Positions 11,801-23,013 of a stretch of DNA of 64,000 nucleotides are shown here, piece by piece. The translations under genes and the position numbers were made by a program. Positions within the stretch are counted from its first letter, which is position 1, and the number at the start of each line of letters is the position of its first letter. Source of the DNA: Perognathus longimembris pacificus. Its lineage: Eukaryota; Chordata; Mammalia; Rodentia; Heteromyidae. The DNA lies in contig NC_063171.1 in NCBI RefSeq assembly GCF_023159225.1, positions 5,189,501 through 5,253,500 of the forward strand. Reading direction: 5' to 3'. Under the pieces are notes generated by a model. That model did not search any database and was not told the origin of the DNA. It saw nothing but the letters and a program-made list of their open reading frames with translations.

Positions 11801-13405
11801 CTGCTTTGAAGTCTTCCAGGTGTGGTTTTTGATGGGGATTCCTGCCCTTTTAAGATGTTCTAAAAATGCAGGGTGAATCTGTCTCAAAGTTTTTCAGCCA
11901 GGTACAGATGAGCCCAGAGCAGGTGGCCAGGCAGAGTGCTGGCTCCCTCCTGTGCTCTTCAGCTCCCAAAGTCAGAGGCCTGCACTGGGTCATTCTGCCC
12001 TAAGACTTTCCCCACAGGTCATTGCAGGTAGTAAAGTGAGTGTCTTGGATTTTGTCTCTGCTTTCAAAGATGGAAGATCCAACGCCTGTGCAATTGTCAT
12101 TTATTTCTACCCAATCAGAAATTAGTTTATTAAATTACCCCCCCAACAAACTACTTTCTCAAGTAAGTAGGGAGAGGGGGGAGGAAGCTAGAGTGCAAAG
12201 CAGGAAAGTTTTAAAACCTTGGCTCCCATTCAAGGGTTTTAAGAACATCAGGATATTGTTAGGTGAGCTAGGAAGGAAAGAAATGAAATTGAATTTCCAT
12301 TAGGTGCCATAACAATTCAATTAAGTGGGCATTAAACATCGTCAGTAGGTACACATTATTTCTGGATTTTTAAAGATTAGAAAACCTAAAGTAGGAATTG
12401 GGCTTTAAATTATTGTATGATGGGAATTATAGTTCAGTAAAGCTGTTATGAATAGTATATAATAACACCTCCCTCGAAAAAAAAGTTGAAGTATGAAGAG
12501 GTTAGTAATTTATGCTATCATTGACCATGGGGCCAAGATTCAAACTCAAGATGGCTAATGGGGCTGCCATGGTACTTTCCTGGAGTCTGGTCTAGCCAAT
12601 TTTCCCAGGAAGGCCACATCTGGTAAGCCCCACCCCTACCTCCTAGTCTAGAGGGATGATTCCAGAGCTCCCTCTACAGAGGACCAGAGTTGTGTCATTG
12701 GGTGGATTTGAAATCAACTGTCTTGAAATAACTATTAAGGGTAGCTAGCATAACCATATTAGTATTCTTTGAGATCTCTGCTTTCCCAGACACTGTGCTC
12801 AACTCTTTGCAGACACTGTCTTAGAAAGAATGTGAGCTGGAAATCAGCCTTGTTTGGAATCAGCATTAGGCTCTTTCCTGGGAACCCCCCCCCCAAGTCA
12901 CACATCACGTCATCCAACAAGTTTATTAACTGACCTGAAAATGAATATTGTTTTTCTTTTTTCCATTTACTAAACTCTTTCACCTCACCTTAGGGAGTTC
13001 CATGGTTTCTAATAATCCTAATAAAGTTATCTGGTCCAGCCCAGCCAAACACAGAGTTCAGTCTGTTCCACAGAGAGCAATAAATGTCTAAACTCAGTTA
13101 AGATGACTAGCTGTGTCTTGATCTTTCATGGCTTTCACAAAAGCTCTTTATCCCTTCACTCTGCCAAGTCCATGTTGATCCAGCCACAGATTCCAGCCTG
13201 GATGGGGTTCAAGTTCAAGGGTTCCTTGAAGTTTGCCATCTTCTTCGCAAGCCTCACGGTGGGTCTAGACGTTTTAGACAGCTTGTGTTCAACTCTCAAG
13301 CCAGTGGCTCAGCTAACACAGCAAAGTACCTTTCTTTGTTTTGTTTCTTCTACTAGTTTTTGCTTGCTAAGCAGATGCTTTATCAGTTGAACCATGGCTC
13401 CAACC
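8873..13405. other. long unassigned stretch, no gene seen
   Basis: About 4.5 kb without a repeat I can name. Open frames are short (at most 95 aa) and lack domain motifs. Only homopolymer runs stand out (T10 near 9980, C runs near 12140 and 12889). A conserved noncoding element or exon could be missed here. Confidence 0.4.
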
Positions 13406-13725
13406 GTTGTTTTTTTGTTGTTGTTGTTGTTTTTCCGAAATGCAAAAGCAAGGCAAGGCTTTATTTAAGCGAGCTGCAACTTGGGCCTTGTCCTACCCAC
13501 CAACACAGCGGAGGTTAGGAGGGAGCCTCGAGCCGTGATTACACAGGGCTTATAAAGGCAAAGAACAAAGTTACAACAATCAGGTGTTCAAGCAAGCAAG
13601 ATTAGGATACAGGTACAAATCTGATTGGCTCAGGGTTCGAGGCATTCTGGGGCAGTCAGAGTTAAGCATTCCCAGCGGTTCTAGTCTGGCTGGGCCCTAA
13701 TGAGCTTGTTCTGGGTTTGCTCACA
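13406..13725 (-). mobile_element. ERV class I LTR fragment (U3-R) with A-rich tail
   Basis: On the minus strand this matches the LTRs of the ERV at 20136-24352, from about GAGCAAACCCAG through a TATA-like TTTATAAG, the GGTGGGTAGGACAAGG block and AATAAAGCCTTGCC to CATTTCGG. It stops there, about 20 nt past AATAAA, and continues into an A-rich tail (complement of 13406-13434, CAA units). U5 is absent. This is the structure expected of the 3' end of a polyadenylated retroviral RNA copied by L1. I could not find a target duplication. Confidence 0.78.
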
Positions 13726-13989
13726 GGGCCTGCTTATCTCAGGTTCACGTGGTAAAGCCTTCGGACGAACACCCAGTCCCCTAGTCTGAATAAATAGGGG
13801 GTAGGGACAGAAGTAGAATCATATAATGCCTTAAATTGCGGTCACATATTCTTGTGCACGAGCTGCAAATATTCTTTGTTCAGTTGTTATTTGTTGTTGG
13901 GGTATTTTTTTTAAGGTAGGATCTCATGGTTTTGCACAGGACAGGTTAGTTACAAACTCTCTCACAGCTGTGTTGACATGAGCACACCT

Positions 13990-14110
13990 CCATTCTCAAC
14001 TCTTTTTTTGTTGAAATCAAGTCTCACTAACTCTTGCCTGGGCTGGCTTCAAACCTTCATCCTCCAGATTTCTTTGATTATAGGCATAATGAGCCACCAC
14101 ACCTGGCTTA
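13990..14110 (-). mobile_element. B1-like SINE fragment
   Basis: GCCTGGGCTGGCTTCAAACC and ATAATGAGCCACCACACCTG are the complement of the 7SL-like left half; no right monomer is visible. Confidence 0.7.
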
Positions 14111-14277
14111 GCAGAGAATTTCCAGCACCTACTAAAAGATTCCATGCTTTGTTAGAATCAGAATCTCTTGTGTTGTTAGGTTCTTGAATGGCAACCATCA
14201 CACTCCTCTCTGTATTTCATATATGCTTCCCCCACTCACTAGGGGAAGATTAGATTTCATAAAATTTTTAAACTATT

Positions 14278-14505
14278 CTAGGGCTTGAACTCAGGGCTAA
14301 GGTGCTGTCCCTGAGCCTTTTTATTTGCTCAAAGCTAGCATTCTACCACTTGAACCATAGCTGCATTAGCATTTTGATAGTTGTTCATTGGCGATAAGAG
14401 TCTCATGCCTTTTCCTGCCCAGGCTGGCTTCAAACTGAAATCCTCAGATCTCAGCCTCCTCAGTAGCTAGAATTATAGGTGTAAGCCACCAGTGCCTGGC
14501 TTATG
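14278..14505 (-). mobile_element. B1-Geo composite SINE
   Basis: Complement shows the right monomer (CTAGCATTCTACCACTTGAA), linker (GATAAGAGTCTCATGCC) and B1-like half (CAGCCTCCTCAGTAGCTAG). Confidence 0.88.
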
Positions 14506-14940
14506 AAACGTTTTTAAGGCATGAAACTTTTCTATATTTTTAAGTCATTCCATCTCTCTTTCATCTCAAAATTATAAAATGTTGCAGTTGGATTGAAACA
14601 AAGTTTATAATTATTTCAAAGTCCTTTGGAATTGTCTAAAGAATCTAAGACTCCAGTTGCCCACCTTTTTCAAATTTTAAATATAATTATCTTAGTATAC
14701 TTTTATCTTTTGAAAAGTGCAAAACCCATATATTTTAGAAGAAACTATCAGTGAGAATAGAATAAAAATAATATTTTCAATTAAATTTCTTTCCTCATTA
14801 TGAACAGTAATATATATTAATCCATCTCATCATGGTTCCATAAATGATCACAGGGAGAAAAACAACAATATAGCCTGATTTCTCAATATTCAATCCCAAC
14901 AAATTTAATTAAATGTTCTTTTTTTCCTGTTTCGTCTTGT

Positions 14941-15172
14941 TGGTGCCAGTACTGGACCTTGAACTTGGGACTTGAGCACCAGCCCTGAGCTCTTTTGCTC
15001 AGGGTCAAATACTCTACTACTTGAGTCAGAGCTCTACTTCCAGCATTTTTAATTACAGAGAAAAGTCTCACAATTTTAACTTTTCTGCCCAAGATGGCTT
15101 CAAACAGTGATCCTCAGATCTGAGCCTCCTGCAGAACTAGGGTTACAGGCATGAGCCATCAGCACCCAACCT
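14941..15172 (-). mobile_element. B1-Geo composite SINE
   Basis: Same layout as the copy at 14278, with more substitutions. Confidence 0.82.
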
Positions 15173-18100
15173 GATAAAGAAAACTTGTCATTTACTCATT
15201 GAACTTTCATTGCCTTTTTTCATTTATCTCCAGAGATTAATGTGTCTTAGAGGCAATATGTGAATGTTCTTCAAAATATGAATATCCTTATGTCAACACT
15301 AATATTAATATATATATTGTCTTTTCTATACATTTATATTTAAAAAACATTTATACTTAATGAATTTAAATGTATTAAGACATTTTGTTCTATAAGTTTC
15401 TGCTTTATAAAATATAAGCATTAATATTAATATACTAAGTACATTTACTATTTTCATAAATTCAAATCATTGGTTAAAGAAAGAATTTATAGTCTCCCCT
15501 ACTGACTTTTCTAAACAGTGTCCTCAGTCTTGTACTCTTTAAAACTTTGTGACTTTAGAAAAAAATATTAAGAACTTCTTTTCTTATTATCTGTGAATGG
15601 TAGTATATGATTCATGTATCTGGGAATAATTTTAACATCTAACGAAGTATTTTATTCCAGGCTGCCAGAATCCCCCTTGCAAAGCTCTGCCACCAGCCAT
15701 TCTTGCTGGGCAGAAGGGCAGGGCTAAAAGTATGTGCTCAAAGATCCTGAGGAAACTGGACAAAGCCATGCAAACCTCAACAGAACAGAAGATATTGGAG
15801 TACGTAGGCAAAATTATATGCAACTTGAAAGTGGGACAGAGAGACAAGGAGTGTCAATGCAAACATAGTCACAGATTCAAGGAGCAGGAAAAAAGAGACA
15901 CTTCTCCAAATGTCTGGTGACTCCAACAAATTCCCAGAGATACAATAAAACATGAAACCTGTCATCAGTCATCTTGGTTCTAATACTGGCTCAAAGCCCT
16001 GGATCATCTACCTGATGAAGTAAACACTTTTCAATAAACAGTAATAATCACTAAAAGAACAAGAGGTTAGAAGGTCATCACTGTAGCCATAAGGCAGTAG
16101 CGAAGAATGAAGTGTTTTATATAAAACTGAAGCCACCTTGAGCAACATGGCTTTGTTCAGTACTCAGGGTCTTTCCGCTGGTCACTCAACAGACTCAGCA
16201 CTTGGTTCTGTGGAGCTAGGCAATCTGAGGTGACTGCTTTCAGGATTGGGAGTCCATTTATTTTTATAGTAATCAGATTTCTACTTTCCAGAGAGGGTTT
16301 TGGCACTCTTTTTATGCTCAACTTTTTCCTAGAGTTAAGCCGCAGATAATCAGGATTAAGGAGCTCTAGTCTCTTAATAATATCTCTTGGCCCACCTGTT
16401 TGTGTGAAGTACAATTCTTGTACAACAGTGGCTCACTTTCTACCTCCACAGCTAAGGAAAGGTGTCAGAGTGAAACTCAGCTGCTGGCCTCCCCATCCCT
16501 TTTCTTGTTGATTGATAGTGGGTCGGCTGAAAATGTGAAAATAGGTAGAAATACCATGTATTTATGAGACTAGGCTTGACTTCTCTGAAAAGAAAAATTC
16601 CAGAAGCCAGGAGGAGAGAAGAGCAAGCCATCCTGAGAATCAGCAACAGTGAAGATAAAGCAGGAGGAGGCCTGGAGACTTAAAGACTCTGGAAAGAGGT
16701 TGGAAGGAGAGGTGGCTGGCAGGGTGAATATAAAGGAACTGGTAGAGTTTCAAGGCTGCCCAATTATATGTCCTGTGACGTACCTCCCTCCCCTTCTACT
16801 GATATCACAGAAGGCTTACATTGTGTCCAGAGGATGTGGGATGGGCCAGAGGGTGCCTTGTCACATGTTTTTGTCTTGGTCTAGACCATAAAGCAAGAGT
16901 ATGAGATGGCATTGAAATGTGAATGGCGTATATAAAGGTCACAGAAGGAGGCAATGTCATTTTAGGATGAAAGGTCACTGAAGTGGTTCAAACCAGGCGA
17001 GAGCTTGTCAATCCAGCCTGCTTGTGTTTGTGAGAAAGATGGACAGACTCACACTCCATTCCATCCCTTCTCCTCCTCAACTCCTCTCAGTGGATGCTGG
17101 GCTCCTACCAGCCTCATGCAGGCTCTTCCGTATCATTTTCAGAAAGAAATGCATCTAAAGTCTATAACCACTTCTGAAATTGCACATGAGTCATTTTATT
17201 CCTCAGATCTTTTTGTGTGTGACAAACAAGTCATGAATATGGTTTTGGTAATAATAAGCAATAGATTTGGTTTTCATAACCCTTAAATTTTCCCAAATGA
17301 TGAATGCATTTTTTATTCATAATAAGCTCCCCTTCTATGCTAATTAGGTAACTCAGACTGCTTAGGTGACCCCTAAATAACTTCCATTTGGAGTCAGTCA
17401 CCAGAAAGACCAATGGGTTATAGAGCTGGAGTTTGCAGCTGAGTTTCCAAGGTACAAACAGACCTGGAGGTGCTTGAAAGATGGCAGAAAGCACATGGAA
17501 TCTCAACGTTCTCCATACTCATCCTTAGCCCTACGCTTCTCTTCCTTCTGCTTAGCGTTGGGCGGCATGTTTCAGAGAAACCTAGTAAACCTAAGTGGAG
17601 TGCATCTCTGAGTTCTGCGAGCTGGTCTGGCAGAAGTACCAGTTGACATCTGAAGTCAGGGCGGCCTTGTGGGGCTGGGCCTGGAACCTGTGGATCCGTG
17701 CTGACTCTGAGGACTGTCCAAATTGAATTCAGTGGGAGGACACACAGCTGGCAGTCAGAGCATTGTGAGAATTGCATAATGAGGAAATCCCCACACAGCC
17801 GGTTCAGCAGTGCTGTATGAGTGCAGAGAATCTCTTGTCCCAGCAGTTATGTTCCCTTGTGTGTTATTTTAAAAGAAAGCCAGCAAACTTTCTAATTATA
17901 ACAGTTGTTAAACCATTCACAACGTATCTCTGGATATTTCTAAAAACATAAATCAACAATTTTGGTCACTTGGTGGTCAGTCTTCTCCAATTCACGAAAC
18001 TAGAGTGAGCGTTGTATCACAGTCTCTTCCTGCTCTGTGACAAGGAAAATGACTTCCACAGTTCCCTTCCTCCCAGTGTGCTTTCCTACTACAGCCTGCC

Positions 18101-19315
18101 AGATCCGGGATAGCTCATTCTTTGCTTGTGTTCAGCACCTACAATGTTTCTCTCACCAGCTGAATGAAAGCCCCATTCCTCCACCAGGATTCTAAGATCT
18201 TCCCTAACAGAACTCAGCAACTACAGCTGATGACCCCTGTTCAGTCCTGACCCAACATCACACCTGCCCAACCACAGAGTCTACCTCAGATCTGCACATT
18301 CCAGTCACCTGTGCTCTGCTGATCCAAAACTCTCACACTCCCGGCCCCCCTGCCCCCCACTTCCCTCACCAGGGCTTTAAGGTCTCTCACAGGTGTTTCC
18401 TCTCCTGCAACAGGCCCGCTACCCATAGCTTCCCTTTAGATCCCTTTGGAAATTTATCCTTATTCTGTATCTGCTCGTTTACTGAAGCTCCAATATTTGC
18501 CATACACAACTTAGCCATTTAGAATATCACTATATTGTAATAAATAGGTTATGTATCCTTCTCCCCAAACTCTTAAGACCAGAAGTGCTATCAATTGTTT
18601 CAAGCATTAGAACATTTGCAGAACCATAAAGAGATATCTCAAAGGATGAGACCCAAATCTAACCCAAACCTAACAAAATTCATTTGTTTTATGTATACCT
18701 CTCACACATCACCTGAAGGTAATTTTGTTTGGTATTTTTAACAGTTCAGGGCAGGAAATAAAATTTCCTTGCATGGAACAATCTACATACAGCATACCCC
18801 AAAAGTTTAGGATTTGGGGGTGATAACAGGAGTGAGTAGGTCACATACCTAACACAACCTGAGCAAGCTAATAGGCCTTCCTGGGAGTAGGCCTTGCACC
18901 AGTAAGCTTGCCTGGTTCTAATAGTTCATCTGACCCCAGATAGACTGTCAAAACTTCACTGCTGCTTTCTATTTTAATCGCCATGAAAGCATTCTCAGTA
19001 AGGGTATAAAATGACAGCCTGAAAAGATAATTTAAGCAGCAATAGTTTCATATGCTGGGTTATGGGATAAATTATCTTGCCAAGAATTTAAGTGATGGAT
19101 TTAAAATATACAATAGAATACATGCAAAACTTGTTTTGTAGAACATTTACAGACATCATACATAACCATAAAAAATGTCCAGTGGTCATATAAATTCAGC
19201 AAGTGCTGGGTTAAACAGATCCTCTCCTCTAGCGTTGCTCAAAGTAATTTACCTTAGGAATCCCCAAAATGGGTAAGGGTTTGCAATTCTTTCCAACTCA
19301 GCTGCTCATAGGTCG

Positions 19316-19317
<2 letters not shown>
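15173..19317. other. long unassigned stretch, no gene seen
   Basis: About 4.1 kb. AT-rich at 15240-15480 with clusters of AATATTAATATA. No exon-like frame with a family signature; the longest open frame (119 aa, minus, 17418-17777) is not recognisable. Confidence 0.4.

Positions 19318-19364
<47 letters not shown>
19318..19364. repeat. (GT)n microsatellite
   Basis: About 23 GT units running into an alternating GCGCACGCACATGCGTGC segment. The whole tract is alternating purine-pyrimidine. Confidence 0.97.
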
Positions 19365-19367
<3 letters not shown>

Positions 19368-19384
19368 ACGCACATGCGTGCACA

Positions 19385-19537
19385 CACTCTCTACCACCAG
19401 GTGCTACAGTTCCACTTCAAACATTTTGATGATTAATTAGAGATAGATATTTCTTCCTAGGCTGGCCTAGAACCTCAATCCTCACATCTCAGCCTCCTGA
19501 GTAGCTAGGATTATATTATGAGCTACCAATACCTCCT
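19385..19537 (-). mobile_element. B1-like half of a composite SINE
   Basis: CTAGGCTGGCCTAGAACC and CTCAGCCTCCTGAGTAGCTA are the complement of the 7SL-like half; the right monomer is reduced to CTACCACCAGGTGC-like remains. Confidence 0.75.
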
Positions 19538-20004
19538 TCAGGATTGTTCTTCAGACAGCAATTTCTATTCCAAGAAATGTTCTGGCCAACACTGGAGTGT
19601 GTGCTTGCTTCATCCTCCATATCAGGGTCTTGCTTCAACCCCTAGGGGCAATGCCTTAGGCAAAGCTAAAGGAAAGGTTGTTGTTGTTTTCTGATTCTCA
19701 TAGCACCTTGTTTTCTGGTGATGTGAAAGTTGTCAGCTTGTTTTGTGAACAGACCATATTCTTTGTCTTCAGTACTGAGCCACATCACAAACTGGATAGT
19801 TATTTTCTTCCTGCCTTTTCTCAGTTTCAACTCCAGTTCAGAGCGTCAGCCACCTGTACTCCTGAGAGCCATGAACTCAGGAGGCCCTGCAAGCCCAGCT
19901 ACCTCACTCCATCCCCAGGGGGACTGGAGGACGGCTCTTAAACTCTAACTAGAAAGGAGGAATCATTCTAGAACATACCTCACAAGATTCTATAAGTTCT
20001 GTGT

Positions 20005-20130
20005 TCATCTGTTTCCTGTTGCTAAGAACTGGGTACATTATGGAGAGATGAGGTAGTCTTGGACATCACGTGGCAAGAGACACAGTGCATATGTAGGTTT
20101 CTGAATCTGCTCTTGCACCTTCTCCTTGTG
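20005..20130 (-). mobile_element. possible MaLR LTR remnant split by the ERV
   Basis: CTGTGTTCATCTGTTTCCTGTTGCTAAGAA and GACATCACGTGGCAAGAGAC are reminiscent of complemented MST/MLT-type LTRs. Sequence after the ERV (24358 to about 24500) may be its continuation. Weak, by eye only. Confidence 0.3.
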
Positions 20131-20147
20131 AAGACTGAAGGGAGGAA

Positions 20148-20550
20148 TGAAGAGTTAAACCCCATTTTCAGGCAGCCCCAGTTTTGTTGTCTGTTTAAAC
20201 TATGAGAAAACCCAGGGCAAGCTTATTAGGGCCCAGCTGGTCAAGACCTCTAACCGCCTAGGAATGCTTAACTCTAACCGCCCCCAGAATGCCTTGAGAC
20301 TAGTGTCTCGAGCCCTGAGCCAATCAGATTTGTACCCGTATCCTAATCTTGCTTGCTTGAACACCTGATTGCTGTAACTTTGTTTTTTGCCTTTATAAGC
20401 TCTGTGGAATCGCGGCTTGGGGCTTCCACCTAACCTCCGCTGTGTCAGTGGGTAGGACGAGGCCCGGGCTGCAGCCCGCTTGAATAAAGCCTTGCCTTGC
20501 TTTTGCATTTCGGAATGTCTGAGTCTTGGTGGTCGCTACTTGGCATAACA
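20148..20550 (+). repeat. 5' LTR of ERV
   Basis: Starts TGAAGAGTTAAACCCC and ends GGCATAACA. It has CCAATCAG (CCAAT box), TTTATAAG (TATA-like), AATAAA and a T-rich U5. A 12-bp extension (20136-20147, TGAAGGGAGGAA) lies between the target duplication and the canonical start and resembles the polypurine tract. Compared with the 3' LTR it lacks about 17 bp of U5 near 20535. Confidence 0.9.
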
Positions 20551-20551
20551 T

Positions 20552-20570
20552 TTGGGGTTTCTTCCAGGAT
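20552..20570 (+). promoter_or_regulatory. retroviral primer binding site (tRNA-Pro-like)
   Basis: TTGGGGTTTCTTCCAGGAT directly follows the LTR end. It differs by about three bases from the less decayed copy in the nested insert (complement of 21490-21507), which matches the gammaretroviral tRNA-Pro type site at all but about one position. Confidence 0.72.
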
Positions 20571-20602
20571 AGCCCCAGAGACCCCTGAGACCCCAGACTC
20601 TG

Positions 20603-20611
20603 AAGGTAAGA
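20603..20611 (+). promoter_or_regulatory. putative leader splice donor
   Basis: AAGGTAAGA matches the consensus donor and sits about 55 nt after the LTR in the leader. The same motif is kept in the nested insert. Confidence 0.5.
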
Positions 20612-21326
20612 AAACAGCCCTGTTCATTTGTCTTGTCCTGTAATGTGTCTGTTTGTCTGTTTTGCTTTTGCTTATTTCTTGAAGGGGTTGTCGAAGCAGA
20701 CGCGCTTACTCGGCAATCCTGGGGAGACTGCGGGACGCCCCAGACTCTCCACCCTTGAAGGGGGACCCCTGGAGCCCCACCTTCAACTTGGGTCCACTCC
20801 TTGAAGGTTGTGGGCCAACTTGAGAAATTTCCATCTCCAACTCATAGCTTTTCTTGTTCTCAGGCTTGTGTGTTTTCTTCCTTTTGTATTATAATTGTTT
20901 TGTTTTTTGTAGCCTTTTGGACTGAACATCTGATCAGAGCTATGGGTAATGTTCTATCATGGGAACCTCCATCTAGCCCCCTAGACTTGAATATGATGCA
21001 AAATTAAGTTTAAATTCAAATGGTCTTCAAGTTCGGGCATTACCAAATGTTTTAAAAGAACAGGAACTATAGTTAAGAAAAATTGTTTAATTAAAAAAAA
21101 TCAGAGCTAAGTGTCAGAAATTTGGATGTAAAGGTTTAGCACTGTTAAAAAAAAAAAAAAAGCTTGGGTTTCTCAGTTCAAAGACCAATAGGAAAGGACA
21201 GGGAAAACCTGGGATGGGCCTGTGTGCCTATCCACAGGAGTGAGAGGTGATCTGGCAAAGATGAAGCTTAGCCAGTCCACTTGGTGGCACAAGCCCTGGA
21301 GGGAATCCACGTTGTGGGACAGCCAT

Positions 21327-21632
21327 TGTTGTGCCAAGTCGCAAGACCACCCCCAAGAAGACCACCGAGATTCAGACACTCCGAAATGCAAAAGCAAAAC
21401 AGACAAACAGACAAATTACAGGACAAGACAAATGAACAGCGCTGTTTTCTTACCTTCGGAGTCTGGGATCTCGGGGTCTCTGGGGCTATCCCGGACGAAC
21501 CCCCAAATGTCGGTGGGTAGGACGAGGCCCGAGTTGGCAGCTCGTTAAATAAAGCCTTGCCTTGCTTTTGCATTTCAGAGTGTCTGAATCTCGGTGGTCT
21601 TCTTGGGGGTGGTCTTGCGACTTGGCACAACA
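21327..21632. mobile_element. 306-bp inverted U5/U5 LTR insert with CCAT duplication
   Basis: The left end begins TGTTGTGCCAAGTCGCAAG and the right end finishes with its complement, CTTGCGACTTGGCACAACA. Inverted arms of about 70 bp (21327 to about 21396 and about 21563 to 21632) are near-perfect. Between them, on the minus strand, lie an LTR-end ACA, a primer binding site (TGGGGGTTCGTCCGGGAT) and a leader with a splice donor; on the plus strand, from 21511, R and U5 with AATAAAGCC. CCAT flanks both ends (21323-21326 and 21633-21636). Junctions share microhomology: TGT at 21508-21510 and TTGCTTTTGC in the left arm. Confidence 0.8.
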
Positions 21633-22579
21633 CCATAAGGGGGTGTCCATTCATGGTGGAAGAAGACAAGCCGGCACCAAGACAGTTCATCAGGCTCTGA
21701 GGAGTAGGATGGAGATAGGCCGTTCGGTAGGACAGGCCAATGGAGGCCTCTTTTGTCTCTTTTGTTTTCAGGTGAACTTTGGAAACCTTGTGGTAAAAAT
21801 GAATGATTTGACTGGAATTTCTAAAAACTGCCCCTTGAGAGGTACTAAGAATTGGAAAAGTTTTTTAAATGGTTGGAAAGTTTATTTGATGTGATTCAAT
21901 TCCTGTGCTATTTTTTTAATTTGGAAACTAATGGGGATAGGAGTAAATGCTCATTAACTCTATGTATGTAGGAAGAAATGGCAAAATGGGCCAATGTTTC
22001 TCACTAACATTGGAAAACTGAATGGATAAGTATTTCTAATTCTGTAATTGTTATTCTTGCATTAAGGAAAAATTGTCATTTGAGTTCAAAGGTCTTCATG
22101 CCATGCGGTAACTGGGACTGAAGAAGAAAAAAAAGAGGCTCTTTTGAAACAAGCAGCCCGGAGGCAAAGGGCGGCAGGCACCTGGTTTCAGAATGCCTGT
22201 AAGCTTTAGAGTTTTTCCAATGCAGATAAAAGCTAAAGTGTTGTGTTAGTGTTAAAGCAGAGGTTAGTAAAAAGGCTATGGAAATCAAGAATACATTTCT
22301 AGATAAGAAATTTAGAAGTAAAATTGTCCTAAATGATTATTGCAAAATGAGAAAAGGAGAATTATGGCTACCAAAATGTTTAATTGCCATTCCAGTTTCT
22401 TTGTAGGTTTTTTGTAACAGTTTCCAGCAGGCCTACAGAGAAGCACAGGTGATTCCTACAAGTTTGTCAAGATCTAATACTGGGCCTTGATAAGTTCCAG
22501 GTAAGAGCATGCTTAGAAACTACTTCTGTGTGATCCACCTTGTTGCTTTTAATTGGAGTAACGTGGCCTCTTGTAAGAC

Positions 22580-22775
22580 TCATTGATCTGAAATCTGTGA
22601 TTCAAAGCCAGCCCAGGCAGAGAAAGGTCCCTGTGAGAGACTTGTCTCTAATCAGCCAGCTGAATGCTGGGAACAGAGTTGTGTGGAGCTCAAAAGTGGT
22701 AGGGTGCTAGTCTTGAGTTGGAGAGCTGAGGGACAGCACTCAGGCCCTGAGTCCAAGTCCACTGAAAAGTCACTC
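22580..22775 (+). mobile_element. B1-Geo composite SINE inside the ERV
   Basis: TTCAAAGCCAGCCCAGGCAG, a GTCTCTAATCAGCC linker and a right monomer ending CAGGCCCTGAGTCCAAG. The 5' third is missing or degraded. It was either inserted after integration or captured earlier by the element. Confidence 0.8.
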
Positions 22776-22937
22776 CTCCTGAGACAAAAGTGATGGAGCA
22801 TCCAGAGGCAGTAAGCCGCTGCTTGGATGGCAGAGATGGTGTCAGATCCTAGACATCTTACAGATGCCACTGGCCAACCTTAGGCACTTGGAGGAACTGC
22901 AAACTGGAGAAATCCACTCTAGAATAGTTGGCTCATG

Positions 22938-23013
22938 ATATAGAATATAGATATAGAATATAGATATAGAATATAGATATAGAATATAAATATAGAATAT
23001 AGATATAGAATAG
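22938..23013. repeat. 12-bp minisatellite (ATAGAATATAGAT)n
   Basis: About six units of TATAGAATATAGA with single-base variants, period 12. Confidence 0.9.

Noticed and set aside
22938..23013. CRISPR-like regular repeat
   Set aside because: Simple 12-bp tandem units without spacers, in a mammalian genome.
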